Below, piece by piece: positions 11,145 through 21,900 of a stretch of DNA of 64,000 nt. The notes under the pieces are model-generated. The model did no database searches, had not been told where the DNA came from, and saw only the letters and a program-made list of their open reading frames with translations. The position numbers and the translations under genes were made by a program. Every line of letters begins with the position of its first letter. Position 1 is the stretch's first letter. Origin of the DNA: Owenia fusiformis (Eukaryota; Annelida; Polychaeta; Sabellida; Oweniidae); NCBI GenBank assembly GCA_903813345.2, contig CAIIXF020000007.1:30044698-30108697 (forward strand), written 5' to 3'.

Positions 11145-11706
11145 AAGTCCATCAGGTCATTCGCTTGTTGCCCAGCTTTCTATGACTTTGGCTGTGTCAA
11201 CAGAGCATGATGATGAAATTACAATTCGCCTTCTATTAAATAGGCTTTTATAGCTTCATTCTCCTTACGTTTTAAATTTCTATTTTGAACTTTGTTTGGA
11301 AAAAATGTTTCTTACATTTAAGAACATCATTATAGCACACTCTATCGACCCAACTGAACGAAATAGGAAGCTTTTTTTATCAAAAATTCATGGGAGGTGA
11401 ATACTATTTTCAAAAGCGGGATTGGAAGGTGAATACAATTTTCGTGAGGGGGATAGGGCGGGATAATACGAACTTTTCAATATCAAATATATTCCCTGGT
11501 GTTATTGACCGGGAAGTAGTAGTATCATGGGATGAAAACTCGTTATTCACCCTTAACCAGGGCGGATAATGACTGCTATGGCCCGGAAGTATGACAGGAT
11601 CCACCTATTGCTCAAGTCAATAAAGTAAAATATAAGTCTTCTAAACTCGATGTAGTACTTATACTTTGAGAACAGGCCTCGCAAGGTGTTGATAACACAT
11701 AATATT
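11145..11706. other. Intergenic stretch, nothing recognised
   Basis: This stretch between the G-rich element and the 3' end of the minus-strand TRIM-like gene contains no motif I recognise, and no clear AATAAA in the minus-strand direction. Confidence 0.6.
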
Positions 11707-13446
11707 CTAACGCAATTCTAAAATCAGAACTTCCGATCGTTTAGAAAATTGCGTTACATTTATCACCATTAAAAGACCGTCATTGGTAAACGCCACTGCC
11801 TTTGGATATAGTTTGTATGCTTTTGCACTTTTATCGTACACCTCTAACTCCTTTACAAATAACCCCGATGGTGTAAGAAGGGAAAGACCCCCACATGCAG
11901 CGATAATGTTTCCCATTGCGTCGGAGCATAGTCCAGAACAATGTCGAGGCAGTTTGTTGCTATGGAGAAGTCGTCCATTTGAATTATACATTTTCAGGTA
12001 ATTAGTAACTCTATCAATACTATACGTGAGGAATACATTACTGCCTCTGATCAACAGATTGAATGCATCTGGGGGTGTATTGGTGTCATCCATGCAGTCG
12101 AATTTATGCAAGACCTTTTTGTCTTCGAGATCAACATGATAAACTCTACCGTGATGGACATCACTTATATATATGTTCTTACCGTCAGAACCTACACCAG
12201 ATGGTAAACTTCCAGTCGTCCTCAATAACTTCTCCGCAGGAATCTCATTAAGTTTGGTAAATTCATCTGTTGAAATTATCTTTACGTGCCTCTCGGTACT
12301 CAGTACAAGATTTCCATTTTGATTCAGAGTTAGCCCAGTTGGCTTGATGGCTTCGTACACACAAGTGCGTTGTTGGATTCCACCACTCTTTCCGCAGGTG
12401 TATATACCGTTTAGCGTGCTGTCAACTATCAATATCTTTCCATTCGGAAGCATGAGAAGGGCAGATGGACTCTGCATGTAGCTACTTGTTTTGAACTTAT
12501 GGACGATCCTCGCGCTGTTATATATAGGAGTCTTTGGTGACACCATAATTGCAGGAACTTTGTGGTCAGCATTCCCACCTTCAGTCTGAGTCAGAAATGC
12601 TTCAAGGTCACTATTATCCACCTTAGTTTCCTCGACATGACCAAGCTTGTTCTTCTTTGGAAGAATTGCGACAAACTTGAAAACCTTATAGTTTTCCGTG
12701 TCTGGTATATCAACATTCATCGTCTTTTCTAAATTTTTTGTAATCTTTATTACCTCTTTAATGTATTCTTCATCTTTCATGCGGTCCGTTCTGTTATTAA
12801 TCACTGTTCTTTTGTTGATGAGTTTATCGTATTTACGTTGTAGAATCTCCTTGTCTCTTGTGATAGCTTCAAGTCTGCTATGTGCAATATCTTCAACTTG
12901 GGTCTGTATGTCTTCGGCTTGTTTGTCTAACTCCATCTTTGCAGCAGAAACAGTTTGAGCAATTTGAAGCTTTGCTCCTTGTTGGTTTTGTTCCACTGTA
13001 TTTTCAAACCTGGTAGCCATTTTGATTGAATCTTCAAGTTTAACAATTTGATCATCTAACTTTCCCTTCATGTCATTTAACTTTTCTTCACACTGCACCG
13101 CCTTTGCACTCATGTCTTTAACGTTGTGTCCTTTATGTTCTAACATAGTGCAATTAACACATATAAGATCCTGGCATTGTTCGCAGAAATATTTCACAGG
13201 GGCAAAGTGATGTTTTGTACACACCTGTCCACGTATATCAGCCTGATTCCGAGACACAAGTTCGTGATGTTGAGTGACCTTGACACTTTTATGCTGATTA
13301 CTGCAATATTTACATAGCAGCATAGAACAATCCAAACAGTAAAACTTTGCTGTTTTTTCAAAATGTTTCAGCAGGCATATCTGACAAAGATTCATGCCAC
13401 TATCCATAGCCTTCTTTGCTTGCTCTATGCGTTGTCGCTTCTCCAT
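11707..13446 (-). CDS. RING-less TRIM-type protein: two B-boxes, coiled coil, NHL-like beta-propeller
   Basis: This is an intact 579-residue intronless frame. Zinc-binding B-box 1 spans about residues 21-61 (CQIC, CLDC, CKYC, then HH) and B-box 2 about 76-107 (C-x2-HH, C-x2-C, C-x2-C, H-x2-H). Residues about 112-260 are heptad-rich and charged, a coiled coil. Residues about 330-579 contain repeated motifs of the kind PSALLMLPNGKILIVDS, GLTLNQNGNLVLS, GVGSDGKNIYISD and AVAFTNDGLLMV, typical of six-bladed NHL-like propellers in TRIM2/3/56-like proteins. No RING precedes the B-boxes (only 20 residues), so it is probably not itself an E3 ligase of the classical kind. It lies opposite in orientation to the flanking genes. 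A retrogene-like, lineage-expanded family is plausible but not tested. Confidence 0.9.
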   Translation of the reverse strand: MEKRQRIEQAKKAMDSGMNLCQICLLKHFEKTAKFYCLDCSMLLCKYCSNQHKSVKVTQHHELVSRNQADIRGQVCTKHHFAPVKYFCEQCQDLICVNCTMLEHKGHNVKDMSAKAVQCEEKLNDMKGKLDDQIVKLEDSIKMATRFENTVEQNQQGAKLQIAQTVSAAKMELDKQAEDIQTQVEDIAHSRLEAITRDKEILQRKYDKLINKRTVINNRTDRMKDEEYIKEVIKITKNLEKTMNVDIPDTENYKVFKFVAILPKKNKLGHVEETKVDNSDLEAFLTQTEGGNADHKVPAIMVSPKTPIYNSARIVHKFKTSSYMQSPSALLMLPNGKILIVDSTLNGIYTCGKSGGIQQRTCVYEAIKPTGLTLNQNGNLVLSTERHVKIISTDEFTKLNEIPAEKLLRTTGSLPSGVGSDGKNIYISDVHHGRVYHVDLEDKKVLHKFDCMDDTNTPPDAFNLLIRGSNVFLTYSIDRVTNYLKMYNSNGRLLHSNKLPRHCSGLCSDAMGNIIAACGGLSLLTPSGLFVKELEVYDKSAKAYKLYPKAVAFTNDGLLMVINVTQFSKRSEVLILELR

Positions 13447-13983
13447 ATTGTTTAATATTTAATTTCCAACCATCCAGAGTTTCACTTTATTTCGTAACGT
13501 CTCATACGTGTAGGGCAATGTTGTCAATACCTTCATGAATATTTAAGGGATGATTCCTTGTAATACTCTTGCAAATTAAATATTTTATCTGTGAGATTTA
13601 TATGGTGAATTTCATATTAGTTCACTGCCATTCTTCTTCTCCATTTACTCGTCCTTAAAACAATCTAAAATAATCATGGAATTAAAATCCTAAATATCGT
13701 TTCTAGATGTATTTTGTATTGATAAGTTTTACAAAATCTAATATTTCAATGGCACAAACTATCGCTTTTGATTGATAAACGTCTATGTACAGAACATATT
13801 GCAATTGACCTTTTAAATTGTATTAGGCTTAACGGCTGTAGAATTATTTTCCTGACTACATAGCTACAAAAGATTGGACATTTATCTCAACTAATCTAAT
13901 TCATAAACTCATTGTCGTCAGGAATGAGTGAAACTAGATACTATTTTATTTTATGCGCCCTCTTTCCTCATGTAAAAAGTGAG
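13447..13983. other. Upstream region of the TRIM-like gene, nothing recognised
   Basis: This AT-rich stretch lies between the TRIM-like start codon and the left breakpoint of the inhibitor-gene duplication (13984). It has no convincing ORF or promoter motif. Confidence 0.6.
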
Positions 13984-13995
13984 TCTTTGAATGTA

Positions 13996-15091
13996 TCGGG
14001 TGTCCCAAAAAAACGTCCCGCTTTTTGACATCTCATATCTATGCAATAAATAAACCAATTCCTTTGACATTTATCAGGATGTAATATTAGGGTATTATCC
14101 ACAATTTGTGAAAATATACAAGGAATCCAATGTAAATCAAGCGAGTATTGACAAATACAAAATAGAATATCAAGAAATGTAAAATCAGAGAAAAATATCA
14201 GTTATGCTAGAATTTGGGCAAGGGATGGCAACATCGAACTGTAAATAGACTTATTGCAAAAATACGAAAAACTGGCTAAAGAATTGAATCTGAAACCATA
14301 GAATACAAGTTTCTAGAAGAGACAATAATAGAGGAAAAAGAAAAACAAGATGTCGCAATTTATATGATCGTTATTCAGCCGCAGATGTCAAGAAGATCAT
14401 TTTCACTGATGAGAAGGACTTTTCTCTTGAAGTGCCCAAAAATCGTCAAAATGATCGGGTGTATGGAAAGCGTAAACCTCAAATTCAGCCATCAAGTCTT
14501 TACCAGGAAACTTTACGTTTTTCCAAAAAGGAGGAGTATCCTGGAAGGAGTATCCTGGAAGGGGAAGGCGGACATTTATTTCATTAATACTGACAAACCA
14601 AAGTCAAAGCGAAAGCTATATTAAGTTTTTAGATGAAAATCTGCTACCTGATTATAGGAGGATTTACTCTAGAAATGACTATCTGTTTCAACAAGATGGG
14701 GCCCCTTCCCACACAAGTGGGGTAACCCAGGTGTATCTGGAGAGATCCACCCCAGTATTTATCAAAAAGTTTAAATGGCCTCCACATAGTCCAGACTGTA
14801 ATCCAATGGATTACTCTGTTTGGGATTCTCTAAATCAAAAAGTTTGCAGTGGTATGAGGGATAAGTTTACAGAACAAACATTAAAAGAAAGAAATAAGTC
14901 AGTTGTCCTCCGATATTACATTTCTTGCTATGCTATCTTGTATTTGACGATACTCACATAATGTATTTAATATTTTGATAACTTATAGATAATATCCTTA
15001 TCTTACTTCCTGATAAATTTCGAAAGAATTGGTTTATATCTTGCAGAGTTATAAGAGCTAAAAAAGCGGGACGTTTTTTTGGGACACCCCA
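13996..15091 (+). mobile_element. Decayed DD37D (maT-like) mariner transposon, TA-flanked
   Basis: TIRs read TCGGGTGTCCCAAAAAAACG from 13996 and, complemented, TGGGGTGTCCCAAAAAAACG from 15091. TA dinucleotides flank at 13994-13995 and 15092-15093. The body carries transposase remnants. The paralogous locus at 32141-32160 reads TCTTTGAATGTATATG without the element, so it shows the unoccupied TA site. Confidence 0.93.
14150..14905 (+). pseudogene. Mariner-family transposase remnant (DD37D)
   Basis: Pieces in shifting frames match a Tc1/mariner transposase: RTVNRLIAKIRKTG at about 14235 (helix-turn-helix end), IIFTDEKDFSLEVPKNRQND at about 14396, LFQQDGAPSHTS at about 14683, and KWPPHSPDCNPMDYSVWDSL at about 14773. 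The first catalytic Asp is in FTDEK (14408-14410), the second in FQQD (14695-14697), the third in PMDY (14809-14811), with 37 residues between the last two. At least two frameshifts and several stops make it non-functional. Confidence 0.88.
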
Positions 15092-15093
15092 TA

Positions 15094-15860
15094 TATGTAT
15101 ATTATGTTTTAAAGGACCTTTTTTGGGTGGACATTATACTTCTTTGTTAGAGCGGTTAGAACTAGAAATATTTTCTATCAACATTTGGACAAGCGCTACA
15201 TTAACTACACATTGATTATTGACGTCAATCGCAGAGCCATACAACTCTCATCATACGTGATATGTTTAGGTTGCTTGGTACAAAACACTAAATTGAATCA
15301 TAAATCACATTCAACCCTTTTTGACGATTGAGCCATTAAAAATTCCCCGAGAAACATTCCAATACATGCTGATTTTCTAAGAATAGACTTGCAGGATCAC
15401 CAAAACCCAATAAACACAAATAAATAAGAGGGTCGTTTAAAGAACTAAAATAGCCAATTTGAATATTCCGACTGGGGCTCTTAATCAGCAAAAGGTCGAG
15501 AGCCACACTGACTGCGAGGGAAACGCTTTTATTGACGAGTCATATTTATTAGAATATTTATTTGTAGAATAATTTGTATTCATTATCTGTTTTGTTTTAT
15601 ATTAACGTATACGGGTTTTCAACAACATCATGGTGAATCAGCAATAACCATCGCACACCACGCGAATCATTGTTAAATACAATTAATAAAAATGATAAAT
15701 AACAACATTAAAATGGCCTTTTTAGTCAACCTTTGTTCAACTGTTTCTGTAGAGAAAAATATAATAACTCATATACGTTTATATTCTTGTATATATATGA
15801 GTATATGAAAATACTTGTCATTTGGTCTCAGTAAATATAATTGAAAACATTTCAATTAAA
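15094..15860 (+). promoter_or_regulatory. 5' flank of the inhibitor gene, conserved in both copies
   Basis: This segment is closely matched at 32153-32924 in front of the second copy, so it travels with the gene and probably contains its promoter. A palindromic TGACGTCA (CRE/ATF type) lies at 15220-15227; copy 2 has lost part of it (TGACGTCG). A TATATATA run at about 15790 lies roughly 35 bp before a TCTCAGT initiator-like site (about 15826). These motif roles are inferred. Confidence 0.45.
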
Positions 15861-15940
15861 ATGCGATATTTGATACTGATTTCGGCGGCTGTTTGCCTAT
15901 TTGGGGCTTTCTACGGCGTAAGTGGGCAGGGAGGTAAATC
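15861..15940 (+). CDS. Inhibitor exon 1: signal peptide
   Basis: ATG at 15861 opens MRYLILISAAVCLFGAFYGV, a strong hydrophobic signal sequence with likely cleavage after GVSG. The donor is gtaagt, phase 2. The exon is identical at nucleotide level to the exon at 32925-33004, which supports this start. Confidence 0.92.
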
Positions 15941-18900
15941 GTAAGTCATGATTTGTGTTTTATAAATATATGATGGTATAATTCCAAATAAACTGGACGT
16001 GTTTATTGATATCACCAGGTCAGTTTGGAAAGCAGTTTGAACAGATTTATTTTCAAGGCTTTTGTCATTTATTAAGTTTATTTTTAATGTTTTGAATAAT
16101 TGTAAAGACAATAATGTACACGACTTGAAAACAATTCTACTTTCGGGTTACCAACCAAACACCGTTCCTGATTTAACTTTTAGCTAGGCATTTACGAAAT
16201 ATATGAACGTTTTTTTTAATCCAATTTACTTTTTAATCCATTGATCTTATATACAGGTCTTAAAATTTAGAATAACATTTCAAAGTGAGTTCAGCAGTTG
16301 TTTTATCGCTTGTTGTTATCACGCGTCTGAACGTTGTAACTATGTATAAGGTATTCAACAATTGGACGAGTGTTCAATGTTAGGATAACACGTGATTGTG
16401 TAACATCACACTTTTGAAAAGAGAGCTTTATACATACACTCCCCTCCATAAGTTTGGCAACCTTTTTTCCCCATTGAAGTACGTGTTAAAGCCTCTTTAC
16501 CTTTGAATTTTTATTTACTTAACCTGCGATGAAAATACTTATACTATTGATGGAAACGTAATTTGACTTTAATTCCAATACCTCCAAATTTTCTCAATTT
16601 TTTTCCTCAATTACAGTAGGTCAAAAATTGATGATGAATTTGATGAATTTTTGAAAATCGACATTTCCATGTTAACCAATGGGAAATGGTAGGTTTGCCG
16701 CAAGTCATATGACAGAATATCCATCCATCCGAGTCCTTGCAAAAAATACGAGTTAGGCAGGTAATTGAATTTGTTAACTTTATTTAACAAAAAATTGATA
16801 TGTTTCTTCAGGTTCAACAAAGTTATAGGGCTTTAAAGTCAAAATTGTTTTTCAAAAAACCTCTCCCATTGAAATAACACAGGAGGCGAAAAATTATTTT
16901 CAAAAATGACTTTGAAGCGCTGTAACTTTAATATTCATCAAATAAACTAAACACTTAGTGTTCAAAAAAGTTAGACAATTCAATTTTCTATATGAAAATA
17001 TTTTTTGCTGAATCTTTTACTGAAAAGATATCCCGATTTCTGATTTGCCCCGAACCCTCCATTTCCCATTGGATTACATGGGAATGACGATTTTCAAAAA
17101 TTCATCAAATTTATCATCAATTTCCGACCTATTGTAATTGAGGAAAAAAATTGAGAAAATTTGGAAGTATTGGAAATAAAGTCAAATTACGTTTCCATTA
17201 ATATTATAAGTTATTTCATCGCCAGTTAAGTAAATAAAAAATCAAACGTAAAGAGGCTTTAACACGTAATTCAATGGAGAAAAAAGGTTGCCAAACTTAT
17301 GGAGGGGGGTGTACATTCATACATAATTGAGATGAATTTGAAGATGTAATAAAACCGTTTTACTCGATTTAGAATATATTTATGTTACCTTTTATCGTAT
17401 GAAGGGTATAACTTTACGATGGTGATCCACTAACACTTCCAAACGTTCATTTTATCTTTTATTTTCAATGTATTTTTGTTGCACTTTGATAAATGAATAG
17501 CAATATATCAAAACAAAAACTAACGAATATTGAAAATAAAAAACAAAAGCGATGGCCTGTGATTTTAATTTTCATAAAATTAACCGTCATCAAATCAATT
17601 ATTACTTCTTAGTACGCATAAAAGCCTGTCCTTCAGTTTTCGAGATAAATCAGTCTCTCAATCCCCTCCCCTCTTATTCCCGAACACGGGGATCATAATG
17701 TTTTTTTTTGTAAAAACAAAGTCAGTGACACCAATCTTGTTTGTCATGGTCATTTTGATAAAAAAAACATTGTTTACTCTATCGTAAGGTAATTTTTAGG
17801 CTTCTGGATGAACAAATAACAATTCATGTATGCATTTTTTGCAAAATACCATCTCGTTTTAGGTCTCGTGGCGTATGCAATTATGGTGGTAAGATTTATT
17901 CCAAAGGAGAAAAGTTTAAACAACAATGTAATACTTGCAAATGTAAATCTGGGAGAGTGAAATGCTCTAAGAATAGATGCGGAAATGTCTGTACTTGGAC
18001 AGGTAAATATCAATATTGAATCTACATTCTATTCATTGAAATACTTTATATTAGATATTCCTTCTGCGTTAAAATACACAGTTTTTCAACATATCATAAT
18101 TGTATTTATTCTTGTAGTAGCATTGATCAATCAGTATCGTTATCGTTATCTTCTTGGATACACTGTATTGTATTGTATTGTATTGTATTGTATTGTAGTG
18201 TATTGTAGTGTATTGTATTGTATCACATCGATAAAACATAATTCGAAGTAAAACAGCCCAGTTTATCACTTCAACATTTTTAACATAAGATTTTGTTTTA
18301 ATAAAATATGTCAATGCAGCAGAGCATAAAGAAATATATTTTGGATGATACAATGAATATCACCAGTTGTTCAATGACATAAATCATCAATCACTATTTG
18401 GTCGTCGCTTTTAAAGTAACGCAAATAAAATGCGGAAATTAGAAATCTATGAAATAGAATAAACACTTACGTATACTTATTTTAACACGTTGCAGATTGC
18501 AGGAAAGTCCGCTGTCCAAAGATTAACTGTCGTCACGGGTCACACTATCGTCAAGGAGAATGCTGTCAGGCCTGTAACGAACCGAGTAAGTTTCTTCATC
18601 TCTTATAGATACACATGTATTTCATTATTATTTCTAATTAAGTCCAATTCGATAAAAGGAACAAATATATACATCAAACCAATGGAGAATGACTTGCCGG
18701 TCAACTGGATTTTACTGGTTCCCGGGAAGGTGTTTGACGAGGATCCGGAGGCTCCTTGCTTCTTTGTCGGCCCTTACTCTACTACACCATAAATATAACC
18801 CAAAGAAAAATTGTATTTAGGCCAATGCATCAACAAAAAAGAGATTCGAACGCGTAGAACACTCATCTTTGCCACATCGAGTGTCCAAAATTTCGAAGAA

Positions 18901-21900
18901 TTAAAAAAAGAAAAAATCTCCAGGTGACCGAGCTTAAGTGCCCGATAATCGCCCGACGCTCGTACGGTTCCCCGCATGCCAACTTTGGTAAAAAATACTC
19001 ATCAGTCGGGTGCCGGTGTGAAAGAAATGGTGGCCCCCAAGGGATGATGGTCCCCTTTGTTAACGGCCCTTTCTGGTACTGATTGCCTATAAGATAATGA
19101 GGGAAAGAGTTGTATTTAGGTCACCATATAAATCAATGGAAAATTACACCGGATCGAAAATCGGAAAAAACATGACCAAGGCATAACATGTTTCAACAGA
19201 TATTCTATCTTTATGTAATTTCTGAATTTTTTGATTGTTTGGTAAATACAATAAATACAAATTTACAATTGTTCGATTTACATGATTTCTAATCATATCA
19301 TATAGGTATTGCTAAACCATAGCCGTATTTCAATTAGATGCTATAGGTTATTCCTATATAGGAAGGACTCCATTTGATATAAAAAAAATCAAACATCATT
19401 TAGTGTTTAATTTATGAATCGTAGTTATGCTTATAATTGTGTATTAAAACCTTTGAGGGTGGCTAGTTTCTATGGTACCTGTCACAAAAGGACGAACCTC
19501 GAATTCCCGCCGGTAGCGGCCGGTTTACCTCCTAGTTAATGCTCCCGACTACCAATGCAACATACTTACATTATTCTGTATATCTATTATAAAGCAAATC
19601 GTAATTACGATAAGTTTATATTGTAACCAAGTCATCTCATAATACACAAAACATTTATATTTCACGTTATTCCATTTTATCAAATTCTAGCTGTATTAGA
19701 AGAAGTGTGCCCGCCAGTGACTTGCAAAATGTTTTGCCAATATGGATACAATAAAAACTCAAAGGGATGCGATATATGTTCATGTAAGGAAAATCCATGT
19801 CATGTGAGTATAACGAATTGTTTTCTGTTTATAGTGTGTTGAATATTTAATACAAATAGTAAAAATGGCAATTAAATCAATTCCCACCACTGTCATTGTT
19901 CTCATAACAAATCAAGATTCAAGATTTTATTATGTTTCAAGCCAAAACAATTGACTTCCTCACACAATGCAAATCATCAGCAACGTGTTAACCTTCAACT
20001 TATACCCAGGCCATTGTTGAGATATGTATATGTTTCATTTATTTTCGCACGTATTAGTTTTTGCTGATATTATCCCATTGAACCAAATTTTATTAATTGC
20101 ATTAATCAATACACTCTAGATCATAAATAATTATTAGAAACGAATAGTTATAATTAAAAATCTACTTTATGGTAGACAGATGTTTTGCAAATAAAGTGAT
20201 AAATTCCATGTGTTGTTTATTGTTCAAGACCTTGAACAATAAAATCCAATTCTATTCAAAAATTATATTACACTGTACTAGAGACTGCACATGTGTAATC
20301 TCGTATATATTATTACCTATATATTTCCTTTAAAACTATAATTTAGGATTTTCGTGTAATATATAAACATTCTTATTTTGTTATCATGCGAAATTGCGGT
20401 TTATGTTCTTTATTTTGACATTTCTGAATATGTAATATAATGAATATGACTATTTCAGCTTACCGATTGTCCACCAAGTCGACCATTTTGTATTGTAAAG
20501 GGTAAAGAGGCGGTGTGTCAAAGTAAGTTACCATCTATAGTTAAATTCAATATCGCTCAACAACAACTTTTTGAACACTCGTCTAATGCAGGTATTAAGG
20601 TACAAAACAGAAACTAAATAAGAAATTTAAATATATGTTTATGTTTTACAAGTGTTTCGAATTAATAGACCAATGTCGTTGAGCAATGGTAGACCGAGGC
20701 GTTGCTCTATGCCCTTGTCTGAACAGTGTAAGAAGCAGTTTCCGAACTTAATTTCAAAAATTATCTGATAGTTCTTAGGATATGAGGCTGTCGTCTTTTT
20801 ATCACCCTAGTAACATACATTTAAGATATATACCCGATATTTTTCGGCTTCAGAATGTAGTAACATCATGTGCATGATGTTCTGTGAATTTGGCTTCAAG
20901 ATTAGTGCGGATGGGTGTCCAATATGTTCGTGCAATCCGGATCCTTGTTCAGTAAGATACAAACATTTATATTAATACCCCAACTTATAAGTTTTTGATT
21001 TCTAACCAAAATAATGAGTTTATTCATGAAATATAATTATATAATTGACATACATTCCTTATTTTTGGTACGAACCCAGGGACTGTGTAAACAGTAATTT
21101 TCGTTATTTTGAGATATATCTGCAGTATAGCTTTATTCCAAATGAAAGGCAAATTATAGTAGATTCCAAATATCATAACGCTTTTCTGAGTTGGCGCTCA
21201 TGAAATTCAAAATGGCTGCCTTATGTGGGATTTCGCAATGATATACTTCCCAGATCTCTTCAAAGTATGGCTATACAATAGTCATATTGAAGAACATCAA
21301 AGTATGATTATATTTAGTTACACATTATATCAAACATATATTAATGTATTATCATCATGGTTTGTCTTTGAACCTCCTGAATGGTAACCTTTATGTTTTT
21401 GTCGAAATTCTGACATGTCTCACTGGCGGATCTAGAAGTTAACAAGGGGGGAGTGGGTCATATTTCAAATCTGAAAAACATTGGGCCCCAAAATCCCCAA
21501 ATTTTGAAAATTCAAGAACCATTTTAAGATAATTTGGCCTTAAAAGACCCAAAGTAGCCAATGCCCTAAAAGGCCCACTAATTGAGGCCCTGCTAATTTA
21601 CTGGGCCTGTCCTAGGGAAGGGGGGGGGGGGGGCATGGGCCAGTGTATCTCCGATGTCTGTCTTTTATAATCTGCATATTTTATTCGATTGGAGTTGGCA
21701 CTCCGTGGAGTTTTCTAGTTGTGCTTTTTACTTTACAGGTGAAAATCTGTCCGAAAAAGAAACCAGTGTGTGTGGTCAGTGACAAGAAAGCCGTTTGTCA
21801 AGGTAATGATTCGCTTATATTTGATTGTTCCAATATTTTCACTCCCAACAAATGAATCATTTGCTCATCTATCTTGGAGTACCATTAATAAAATCGTATT

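Noticed and set aside
18774-18977. Minus-strand frame similar to one at 63251-63484
   Set aside because: The shared peptide reflects the shared intron-3 repeat in the two gene copies, and the frames diverge outside it.
19490-19560. GC-rich segment that looked like a possible tRNA
   Set aside because: I could not fold a cloverleaf with a proper anticodon arm or find TTCGAATC-type B-box spacing.
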